A stretch of DNA of 5,764 nt from NCBI GenBank assembly GCA_900550825.1, contig URTZ01000127.1, positions 1 through 5,764 of the forward strand, read 5' to 3'. Positions 1 through 4,994 of the stretch are shown here, in pieces. The notes under the pieces were generated by a model, which saw nothing but the letters and a program-made list of their open reading frames with translations, was not told the DNA's origin and did no database searches. Position numbers and translations under genes: made by a program. Source of the stretch: an uncultured Collinsella sp. GTDB taxonomy: Bacteria > Actinomycetota > Coriobacteriia > Coriobacteriales > Coriobacteriaceae. Each line of letters opens with the position of its first letter. Position 1 is the first letter of the stretch.

Positions 1-42
1 GAACGTCAGATTGTCCAAATGCGGCCCGCGCAGCGTCGAGCC
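1..42. other. Window edge beyond lysS, no assignable gene
   Basis: These bases lie downstream of lysS and contain no complete gene. All three plus-strand frames are open from the window edge and stop between 56 and 72, so the 3' end of a convergent plus-strand gene is possible. The minus frame continuing from the lysS stop is also open to the edge but has no ATG, GTG or TTG start inside the window. I cannot choose between these options. Confidence 0.3.
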
Positions 43-69
43 GTTACGCGGTTCGTAGAACCGCGTAAC
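43..69. repeat. 27-nt palindromic repeat, copy 1, after lysS
   Basis: A perfect inverted repeat with 12-base arms (GTTACGCGGTTC and GAACCGCGTAAC) around a 3-base centre (GTA). It begins 3 bases after the lysS stop codon. A near copy lies at 4517-4544, directly after dtd. Neither copy is followed by a T-run on either strand, so it is not a classical intrinsic terminator. A 3'-end stabilising hairpin, a REP-like dispersed element or a protein-binding site are the alternatives. Confidence 0.85.
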
Positions 70-72
70 TAG

Positions 73-2037
73 TTAGTACATCTTTGCGCCGGCGGGGATG
101 GAAGCGTCGAGCTGAATCAGATTGAGGCGCTCCTCGCCCTCCTCCTCGTGAATAGCGCTGATCAGCATGCCGCAGCTGGGGATGCCCATCATCTTGCGCG
201 GAGGCAGATTGGTGATGGCGAGCAGGGTCTTGCCGACCAGGTCCTCGGGCTCATAGTATTCATGGATGCCGGAGAGGATGGTGCGGTCGGTGCCGGTGCC
301 GTCGTCGAGCGTAAAGTTCAACAGCTTCTTGGACTTCTTGACGGCCTCACATGCCTTGACCTTCACAGCGCGGAAATCGCTCTTGGAGAAGGTATCGAAG
401 TCGACGAACTCCTCGAACAGCGGCTCAACGGCGATCTTGGAGTAATCGAGCGTGGGCTTAAGCGACTTAACGAACGGGCTCGAGGCGTTGCCGGCCTCGG
501 CGGCCTTGGCGGCAGCAGCACCGGACTGGAAACCCTTCTCGGGCTTCATGTGCGGGAACAGCAGGACGTCGCGGATGGAGGCCTGGTTGGTGAGCAGCAT
601 GACCACGCGGTCGATACCGATGCCGATGCCGCCCGCGGGAGGCATGCCGTACTCGAGGGCGCGCACGTAGTCCTCGTCGTACTCCATGGCCTCATCGTCG
701 CCGCCGGCCTTCTCGGCCATCTGGGCGGCAAAGCGCTCGGCCTGGTCGACCGGGTCGTTGAGCTCGGAGAACGCGTTGGCGTACTCGTGACCGGCGATAA
801 CCAGCTCAAAGCGGTGCGTCAGACGCGGGTCGTCCTCAAAACGCTTGGCAAGCGGACTGACCTCGATGGGGTAATCGCACACGAAGGTCGGGTTGACGAT
901 GGTGTCCTCGCCCAGCTCATCGTAAATCTCGGCGATGATCTTGCCAGCAGTCCACTCGGGCTTGATCTCCAGGCCCTTCTCGCGCGCGGCGGCAGCAAGC
1001 TCCTCGACCGGCGTGTCGATGGTGATTTTCTTGCCGAGTACGTCAGAGACAATATCAGTCATGGGGCGGCTGGCCCACTCACCGGAAAGATCGATGGTCT
1101 GGCCCTGGTACTCGATGACCTCGGGGTTGCCGATGGCCTTGTTGGCAGCCTTGATGACGCCCTGGGCGAGCGCCTTCATGCCCTCGAGATCGGAGAAGGC
1201 GCGGTAGGCCTCCATCGTGGTGAACTCGGGGTTGTGGGTGAGGTCCATGCCCTCGTTGCGGAAGATACGGCCGATCTCGAACACGCGCTCAAAGCCGCCG
1301 ACGATGCAGCGCTTGAGGTGCAGCTCGGTAGCAATGCGCAGATAGCACTCCTGATCGAGCGCGTTGAAGTGCGTGATGAACGGCTTGGCAGTAGCTCCGC
1401 CCTGGATGGTCTGCAGGATGGGGGTCTCGACCTCCATGTAGCCATCGGACTCCATAAAGCGGCGGAACGTGGAGAGGATCTGCGAGCGCTTGCGGAAGGT
1501 CTCGCGAACGTCGTCGTTGGCGATCAGGTCGACATAGCGCTGACGATAGCGGGTCTCCTTGTCGGAGAGTCCGTGAAACTTCTCGGGCAGCGGGCGAACG
1601 GCCTTGGACAGCAGCGTCGCACTCTTGGGGGCAACGGAAAGCTGGCCACGCTTGGTGCGCACGACTACGCCGGTCACGCCCAGGATATCGCCCAAGTCGA
1701 GGGCCTTGAGCGTGCTCCAGGCCGCCTCGTCCATGTCGTTGATGCGGCAGAACAGCTGAATTTCGGCGGTAGCGTCGCGCACGACGATGAACATGATCTT
1801 GCCCTGACCGCGCTTGGCAACCACGCGGCCGCCGATCTTTACGACGTCCTCGGTGTCCTCGCCATCGGCAAGATCGGCATACTTGGCCTCAATGTCGATG
1901 ACATAGTCCTCGATCTCGGAGTGCTCGGGATAGGGGTTCTGGCCCGCCTCGAACAGGGCGGCGCGCTTTGCCAGACGCGTGGCGCGCTCGTCGTTGAGCG
2001 TCGATGCCTGATCGGCGACGTTCTGGTTCTCTGCCAT
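73..2037 (-). CDS. lysS: Lysine--tRNA ligase with C-terminal tRNA-binding domain
   Basis: Class II lysyl-tRNA synthetase, 654 aa, which activates lysine with ATP and charges tRNA-Lys in the cytosol. The N-terminal OB-fold anticodon-binding domain covers about residues 65-145. The catalytic domain follows: motif 1 around 165-210 (GYMEVETPILQ), motif 2 at 259-278 (FRNEGMD...HNPEFTTMEAY) and motif 3 at 469-481 (GGIGIGIDRVVML), ending in RDVLLFPHMKP near 499. An Ala-rich linker (about 503-530) leads to an extra domain at about 546-654 resembling Trbp111 and the MetRS C-terminus (LPPRKMMGIPSCGM, ending IPAGAKMY). Typical bacterial LysRS is about 500 aa, so this fusion explains the extra length. 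The ATG start is supported by GAGGAG at 2045-2050, 7 nt upstream. Readthrough from greA or a weak promoter at its stop codon may drive it. Confidence 0.97.
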   Translation of the reverse strand: MAENQNVADQASTLNDERATRLAKRAALFEAGQNPYPEHSEIEDYVIDIEAKYADLADGEDTEDVVKIGGRVVAKRGQGKIMFIVVRDATAEIQLFCRINDMDEAAWSTLKALDLGDILGVTGVVVRTKRGQLSVAPKSATLLSKAVRPLPEKFHGLSDKETRYRQRYVDLIANDDVRETFRKRSQILSTFRRFMESDGYMEVETPILQTIQGGATAKPFITHFNALDQECYLRIATELHLKRCIVGGFERVFEIGRIFRNEGMDLTHNPEFTTMEAYRAFSDLEGMKALAQGVIKAANKAIGNPEVIEYQGQTIDLSGEWASRPMTDIVSDVLGKKITIDTPVEELAAAAREKGLEIKPEWTAGKIIAEIYDELGEDTIVNPTFVCDYPIEVSPLAKRFEDDPRLTHRFELVIAGHEYANAFSELNDPVDQAERFAAQMAEKAGGDDEAMEYDEDYVRALEYGMPPAGGIGIGIDRVVMLLTNQASIRDVLLFPHMKPEKGFQSGAAAAKAAEAGNASSPFVKSLKPTLDYSKIAVEPLFEEFVDFDTFSKSDFRAVKVKACEAVKKSKKLLNFTLDDGTGTDRTILSGIHEYYEPEDLVGKTLLAITNLPPRKMMGIPSCGMLISAIHEEEGEERLNLIQLDASIPAGAKMY

Positions 2038-2055
2038 AAGTTAGCTCCTCAAACT

Positions 2056-2088
2056 AAAACGCTCCCCAGGATTCGGTCCCAGGGAGCG
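2056..2088 (-). terminator. Terminator-like hairpin between greA and lysS
   Basis: On the minus-strand transcript, 2088-2060 folds into a 12-bp stem (CGCUCCCUGGGA with UCCUGGGGAGCG, including two G-U pairs) with loop CCGAA. UUUU follows at 2059-2056, then AGUUU. The U-run is short but the stem is strong. The structure ends only 5 nt before the lysS Shine-Dalgarno, so it may be a greA terminator with readthrough, an attenuator for lysS, or a leader hairpin. Confidence 0.65.
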
Positions 2089-2090
2089 AA

Positions 2091-2119
2091 AACATACCTT
2101 TACGCGGGACCGTGGTCTA
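2091..2119 (-). promoter_or_regulatory. Weak candidate promoter for lysS
   Basis: On the minus strand, TAGACC (2119-2114, overlapping the greA stop codon) and TATGTT (2096-2091) match the -35 and -10 consensus at 4 of 6 bases each, with a 17-bp spacer. Transcription would start near 2084, inside the terminator-like hairpin, placing most of that stem at the extreme 5' end of a lysS mRNA. Both boxes are mediocre and may be chance. Confidence 0.27.
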
Positions 2120-2587
2120 GCGTGCGATCTTGGCGATGGTGTAGACGCGAGTCTTGCCGGAAGGCGTAACGACCTCGACGGAGTCGCCCTCGCCGTGACC
2201 GATGATGGCGTGGCCGACCGGAGACTCGTTGGAGATCTTGTGCTCGAGCGAGTTGGTCTCGGTGGTACCGACGAGCGTGACTTCCATGACCTCACCGTTG
2301 GGATCAATCAACGAAACGGTGGAACCGATGGAGACGGTCAGATCACCCGTGGTGGCAGCAACCTGGGCGTTGGCGAGAATAGCCTGAATCTCGGCAATGC
2401 GAGCCGCGTTCTGGGCCTGCTTGTCCTTAGCGGCGTCATACTCGGAGTTCTCCGAAAGGTCGCCAAACGCGCGGGCTTCCTTGATGTCCTCGACGATCTC
2501 CTTGGCGTAATCGCCCTCACGCCAAGCGAGCTCCTCGACGAGCTTCTGGCGGCCCTCAGCGGTCAGTACGATCTGGCTTGCGTCCAT
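2117..2587 (-). CDS. greA: Transcription elongation factor GreA
   Basis: GreA, 156 aa, close to the usual 158. It enters the secondary channel of RNA polymerase and stimulates cleavage of backtracked transcripts, rescuing stalled complexes. Residues 1-76 form the N-terminal coiled coil; its tip carries the family signature GDLSENSEY (42-50), with the acidic residues D43 and E46 that correspond to E. coli D41 and E44. Residues from about 80 onward form the FKBP-like C-terminal domain that docks on the polymerase (SNESPVGHAIIG...GDSVEVVTPSG). The ATG start is supported by GGGGAG at 2596-2601, 8 nt upstream. It sits 106 bp after tatA, beyond that gene's terminator. A perfect TTGACA (2628-2623) lies upstream but no well-spaced -10 was found. 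lysS follows after 79 bp. Confidence 0.97.
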   Translation of the reverse strand: MDASQIVLTAEGRQKLVEELAWREGDYAKEIVEDIKEARAFGDLSENSEYDAAKDKQAQNAARIAEIQAILANAQVAATTGDLTVSIGSTVSLIDPNGEVMEVTLVGTTETNSLEHKISNESPVGHAIIGHGEGDSVEVVTPSGKTRVYTIAKIAR

Positions 2588-2635
2588 ACGGATATCTCCC
2601 CAACTATGATGTAACGATCAACTGTCAACAAAACG

Positions 2636-2668
2636 AAAAAGACCGGCTAGCCTGCGGGCAAGCCGGTC
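2636..2668 (-). terminator. Strong intrinsic terminator after tatA
   Basis: The minus-strand transcript folds GACCGGCUUGCC (2668-2657) against GGCUAGCCGGUC (2652-2641). This gives eleven pairs and one internal U-U mismatch, with tetraloop CGCA. UUUUU follows at 2640-2636, then CGUUUU. It lies 25 bp downstream of the tatA stop and separates tatA from greA. Confidence 0.93.
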
Positions 2669-2693
2669 AGGTGCTCACCCCAAAGGGATGGGA

Positions 2694-2969
2694 CTACTCT
2701 GCGTCCGCGTCGCTGTCCTCTGCCTGCTTCTTCTTGGCAGCAGCGAGCTTGGCCTCGAGCTCAGCGATCTCCTTGTCCTCCTCGGACTGCTCGACCACGA
2801 CCTCCTCGGCCTGCTTGGTCTCGGCCTTATCGTCGCCCTCCATACCCTCACGGATATTCTTGACGGTAGAGCCGAGGGACTTGCCGAGCTTCGGCAGGTT
2901 CTTGGGCCCGAAGATGATCAAGACAACGACGAGAATGATGATGAGCTCAGGAGCCCTCAGTCCAAACAT
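2694..2969 (-). CDS. tatA: Sec-independent protein translocase subunit TatA
   Basis: TatA, 91 aa, the pore-forming or membrane-weakening component of the twin-arginine pathway that exports folded proteins across the inner membrane. The short N-terminus (MFGLRAPE) leads into one transmembrane helix at about 8-20 (very rich in I, L and V). The family FG hinge follows at 20-21 (FGPKNLPKLGKSLGS) with the amphipathic helix to about 45. The C-terminal half is highly charged and probably coiled (about 50-91, ending in an acidic tail). TatA fits better than TatB because of its length and its LPKLGKSLG helix. The frame stays open upstream, but this ATG is chosen because TGGAGG (2975-2980) lies 5 nt before it and the protein then starts as the family does. 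It is monocistronic: a promoter lies just upstream and a strong terminator just downstream. No tatB or tatC is in the window. Confidence 0.95.
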   Translation of the reverse strand: MFGLRAPELIIILVVVLIIFGPKNLPKLGKSLGSTVKNIREGMEGDDKAETKQAEEVVVEQSEEDKEIAELEAKLAAAKKKQAEDSDADAE

Positions 2970-3005
2970 GTAGACCTCCACAATACAGCGAGACAAGCTC
3001 GAATG

Positions 3006-3034
3006 AGTATACCGCGGGTATCGCGGTATCACAA
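3006..3034 (-). promoter_or_regulatory. Promoter of tatA
   Basis: On the minus strand, TTGTGA (3034-3029) and TATACT (3011-3006) are spaced by exactly 17 bp; TATACT matches the -10 consensus at 5 of 6 bases. The predicted start is near 2999, giving a leader of about 30 nt with the tatA Shine-Dalgarno in place. It lies downstream of the tRNA-Pro terminator, as an independent tatA promoter should. Confidence 0.68.
3009..3029. promoter_or_regulatory. Possible operator in the tatA promoter spacer
   Basis: A perfect inverted repeat, ATACCGCG-N5-CGCGGTAT, runs from the last base of the -35 box to the third base of the -10 box. It therefore fills the whole spacer of the tatA promoter. That placement suits a dimeric repressor or other regulator competing with RNA polymerase. 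The palindrome is directly visible; its role as an operator is inferred and no regulator gene is nearby. Confidence 0.4.
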
Positions 3035-3042
3035 CAATAGCT

Positions 3043-3071
3043 AAAAAAAGGGACCGCAAGAAGCGGTCCCT
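3043..3071 (-). terminator. Intrinsic terminator after tRNA-Pro
   Basis: On the minus strand, AGGGACCGC (3071-3063) pairs perfectly with GCGGUCCCU (3057-3049). This gives 9 bp around a 5-nt loop. A run of seven U (3049-3043) follows, its first base being the last base of the stem. It starts 10 bp after the CCA end of the tRNA gene. Confidence 0.94.
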
Positions 3072-3081
3072 CCTCATGCTC

Positions 3082-3158
3082 TGGTCGGGTTGACTGGATT
3101 TGAACCAGCGACCCCTGCGTCCCGAACGCAGTGCTCTACCAAACTGAGCCACAACCCG
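3082..3158 (-). tRNA. tRNA-Pro, anticodon CGG
   Basis: A complete 77-nt cloverleaf including an encoded CCA end. The acceptor stem is CGGGTTG with CAACCCG, and the discriminator base is A. The D arm is GCTC...GAGC. The anticodon stem is CTGCG with CGCAG around loop TTCGGGA, giving anticodon CGG, which reads the proline codon CCG, with G37 as expected for tRNA-Pro. The variable loop has 5 nt, and the T arm is GCTGG-TTCAAAT-CCAGT with one G-U pair at its base. It lies 49 bp after ispE with no clear terminator between them, so it could be processed from the veg-ispE transcript or made from its own start. Confidence 0.97.
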
Positions 3159-3166
3159 TTAGCTCG

Positions 3167-3172
3167 ACTATA
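3167..3172 (-). promoter_or_regulatory. Candidate -10 box for tRNA-Pro
   Basis: TATAGT on the minus strand matches the -10 consensus at 5 of 6 bases and would start transcription about 1-3 nt before the mature tRNA 5' end. No convincing -35 box lies 16-18 bp upstream, so co-transcription with ispE remains a real alternative. Confidence 0.3.
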
Positions 3173-3207
3173 GTAACAAAGATTTCCGTCGTGTGCTAGA
3201 GAAATTT

Positions 3208-4104
3208 TTACTTCTTTGGCACTTCGACGCGAACCGTGTTGGGAATGAACTGCGTCGCGCAGGACCACCAGCCGTTTTGCTGGGCAGCGTCGGCAAGCCT
3301 TTCGGCCGTGGCGGCGGTGTCGCAAATGGCAAACGAGCAGGCACCCGATCCGCACACATCTACAGCAACGATGCCGTCCTGTTTACGCAGCCAATCGAGA
3401 ACCGTTTGAATCTGCGGCTCCATCTGTGCGGAAATGACACCCAGATTGTTATGAACGAGCGCATATGCCGTCTCGGCATCCCCAGCACGCAGGGCCGAAG
3501 CGATCGCGCCAGGCTTGTCTGCCGGTACCGGGTTCTCATCAAAACGTCGATAGGCTTCAATTGTTGAAACGCTCGCCTCGCACGGCTTGACCAATACGAC
3601 AGGCGTCGCCGGAAGCACAGGATACTCAGTGGCCAGCACGTCTCCCCCACCTACGTAGAACGCAGGGCTCGCGTGCAAAAAGAACGGGACGTCAGCGCCA
3701 ATGCCACGCGCAATCTCGTCCAGCGCAGGATCGGCGCGGTCGATACCCCACAGCTCGACCAAGGCGACAATGACCGCAGCGGCATCCGTCGAGGGACCTC
3801 CCAGGCCGGCGCACAGCGGGATACGCTTTTCGATCGTCACGCACACGTTGGCATCGTGACCGTAATGCTCGGCCATAGCGATTGCCGCCCGATAAGCCGT
3901 ATTTTTTTGCATGGGAAAATCGGATGCCGGAACCGTCTGGACGGTCAGCGCCTGCGCCGGCGCGACCGTCACGGTATCGGCTAGGCCGACGGCTGCCATC
4001 AGGGAATCGACCCTGTGATAGCCGCGGGCATCGCGCTCGGCATGAACCCCCAAATATAGGTTGATCTTTGCCGGCGCGGAAAGGGTCAGGGACCGATTGG
4101 CCAC
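3208..4104 (-). CDS. ispE: 4-diphosphocytidyl-2-C-methyl-D-erythritol kinase
   Basis: IspE, 298 aa, a GHMP-family kinase that phosphorylates the 2-hydroxyl of CDP-methylerythritol with ATP, the fourth step of the MEP isoprenoid pathway. Motif 1 is SAPAKINLYLGV (9-20) with the catalytic Lys at 13. The ATP-binding motif 2 is PLCAGLGGPSTDAA (96-109). The GADVPFF signature (136-142) carries the catalytic Asp at 138. Motif 3 is CGSGACSFA (251-259). Motif 2 shows Pro104 and Thr106 where many IspE have GGGSSDAA; the fold and catalytic residues otherwise look intact. Translation starts at GTG: GAGGAG (4113-4118), encoded in the last codons of veg, is 8 nt upstream, and the veg stop is only 2 nt away, which indicates translational coupling. 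The gene order veg-ispE is also known from Bacillota. Confidence 0.96.
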   Translation of the reverse strand: MANRSLTLSAPAKINLYLGVHAERDARGYHRVDSLMAAVGLADTVTVAPAQALTVQTVPASDFPMQKNTAYRAAIAMAEHYGHDANVCVTIEKRIPLCAGLGGPSTDAAAVIVALVELWGIDRADPALDEIARGIGADVPFFLHASPAFYVGGGDVLATEYPVLPATPVVLVKPCEASVSTIEAYRRFDENPVPADKPGAIASALRAGDAETAYALVHNNLGVISAQMEPQIQTVLDWLRKQDGIVAVDVCGSGACSFAICDTAATAERLADAAQQNGWWSCATQFIPNTVRVEVPKK

Positions 4105-4106
4105 CG

Positions 4107-4403
4107 TTAGTGCTCCTCGAGCTGATTGCCGAGCGGGGTAAAGATGTGCTCGCCATTCTCGGGGTCGAACAGCTCGACCTGACCGGTGAGAACATCGATA
4201 TACTGGTAGGACTGACGCGACTTGCGGCCGCGACGCTCGTCAACCTCGACGATAAAGACTGCCGGGTGGACGCTCTTGATGGTGCCCATGCGCTCGACGA
4301 CGCGGGTACGGCCCATGTTGGCCTTCACCTTAACGCGATCGCCCACCATATCGGTCAGCTTCTCGTGGATGTCGTCGACGTGATTGACTTCCATCTCTTC
4401 CAT
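4107..4403 (-). CDS. veg: Veg family protein
   Basis: Small Veg-family (DUF1021) protein, 98 aa. B. subtilis Veg (86 aa) has been linked to biofilm gene control, but the molecular role of the family is not settled. Family features visible here are VKVKANMGRTRVVERMG (24-40), HPAVFIVEVD (46-55) and SYQYIDVLTGQVEL (65-78), a small predicted beta-barrel fold. A TTG further upstream at 4425-4427 is in frame, but ATG at 4401-4403 is chosen because GGAGG (4412-4416) sits 8 nt before it and would lie inside the coding region otherwise. A second ATG at 4392-4394 lacks a good ribosome site. ispE follows after 2 nt, so the two are co-transcribed. The link between a Veg protein and isoprenoid synthesis is positional only. 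Confidence 0.9.
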   Translation of the reverse strand: MEEMEVNHVDDIHEKLTDMVGDRVKVKANMGRTRVVERMGTIKSVHPAVFIVEVDERRGRKSRQSYQYIDVLTGQVELFDPENGEHIFTPLGNQLEEH

Positions 4404-4430
4404 GAACGGGGCCTCCAGAGGGTGCAATTC

Positions 4431-4450
4431 AAAAAGGGGATAATACCCCT
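4431..4450 (-). terminator. Terminator-like hairpin in the veg leader
   Basis: On the minus strand AGGGG (4450-4446) pairs with CCCCU (4439-4435) around a 6-nt loop UAUUAU, and a run of five U (4435-4431) follows. It lies between the veg promoter and the veg ribosome binding site. The 5-bp stem is short for an efficient terminator, so partial attenuation or a pause is more likely than full stop. Confidence 0.4.
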
Positions 4451-4470
4451 AAGATAGACAAAACTCTAAT

Positions 4471-4500
4471 ACTATAGCACCCCACTGCCGTCATACGCAA
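4471..4500 (-). promoter_or_regulatory. Promoter of veg-ispE
   Basis: On the minus strand, TATAGT (4476-4471) is a 5-of-6 match to the -10 box and is preceded by TGC, giving an extended -10. TTGCGT (4500-4495) is a weak -35, spaced by 18 bp. The start would be near 4464, leaving a leader of about 60 nt that contains the 4431-4450 hairpin and the veg Shine-Dalgarno. Confidence 0.55.
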
Positions 4501-4516
4501 GTAGCTAAATTGAGTA

Positions 4517-4544
4517 GTTACGCAGTTTGGTAAAACCGCGTAAC
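4517..4544. repeat. 28-nt palindromic repeat, copy 2, after dtd
   Basis: Arms GTTACGCAGTTT and AAACCGCGTAAC flank a 4-base centre. In minus-strand RNA all twelve positions pair, one as G-U; in plus-strand RNA that position is an A-C mismatch. It touches the dtd stop codon and matches copy 1 (43-69) closely, with the same orientation and a paired change at the loop-closing position (C-G there, T-A here). No T-run follows it. Confidence 0.83.
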
Positions 4545-4991
4545 CTAAAGGTTGTCGGTGTCTAAGACGATCGTGAACGGTCCGTCGTTGACGAGGTCGA
4601 CCTTCATGTCGGCACCAAAGATTCCGTGCGCCACGTGCTCAACATCTTGGGCGACGAGCGTTAGAAAATACTCGTAAAGCTCGTTAGCGACATCGGGCGC
4701 GCCGGCGTCCGTAAACGACGGACGACGGCCATGGCGGCAATCGGCAAACAGCGTGAACTGCGACACCACGAGCACCTCGCCATCGACATCGGCGAGCGCC
4801 AGATTGGTCTTGCCGTCCTCGTCCTCGTTGATGCGCAAGCCCCGGAGTTTGCCCCACAGCTTATCGGCCTCGGCACGCGTATCGTCATGACCCACGCCCA
4901 GCAGCACCAGATAGCCGCGCCCAATGCGACCCACGCACTCGCCGTCGACCGTCACGCCGGCGTTGAGCACGCGCTGCACCACCGCACGCAC
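4545..4991 (-). CDS. dtd: D-aminoacyl-tRNA deacylase
   Basis: DTD, 148 aa, the usual family length. It hydrolyses D-aminoacyl-tRNAs (and glycine mischarged on tRNA-Ala), recycling tRNA and keeping D-amino acids out of protein. The two active-site signatures are present: SQFTL at 77-81 (VVSQFTLFAD) and NDGPFT at 135-140, which supplies the Gly-cisPro pair for chiral selection. GRRPSF (88-93) is also typical. The N-terminus MRAVVQRV is characteristic and fixes the start, a GTG at 4989-4991. GAGGAG (4998-5003), formed by the last two Glu codons of rdgB, is 6 nt upstream, and the rdgB stop is 3 nt away, so the genes are translationally coupled. The stop codon is followed immediately by palindromic repeat copy 2. 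Confidence 0.97.
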   Translation of the reverse strand: MRAVVQRVLNAGVTVDGECVGRIGRGYLVLLGVGHDDTRAEADKLWGKLRGLRINEDEDGKTNLALADVDGEVLVVSQFTLFADCRHGRRPSFTDAGAPDVANELYEYFLTLVAQDVEHVAHGIFGADMKVDLVNDGPFTIVLDTDNL

Positions 4992-4994
4992 GAT

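Noticed and set aside
148..2169. 673-codon plus-strand open frame across lysS, the gap and most of greA's 3' end
   Set aside because: Antisense shadow of two well-identified genes. The translation is rich in L, G, V, D and A without recognisable domains, as expected opposite GC-biased codons.
2603..2631. Promoter for greA: perfect TTGACA at 2628-2623
   Set aside because: The only -10-like box, CATAGT (2608-2603), is 14 bp away (17 bp from an overlapping TTGTTG), and the start would fall inside the greA Shine-Dalgarno at 2596-2601. A promoter may exist but I cannot place it.
3175..3207. Weak hairpin between ispE and tRNA-Pro
   Set aside because: Only about 5 AT-rich pairs with a long loop and no proper U-run; not a convincing terminator.
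4404..4427. TTG start for veg, adding 8 residues
   Set aside because: The GGAGG ribosome site lies inside this extension and is correctly spaced only for the ATG at 4401-4403.
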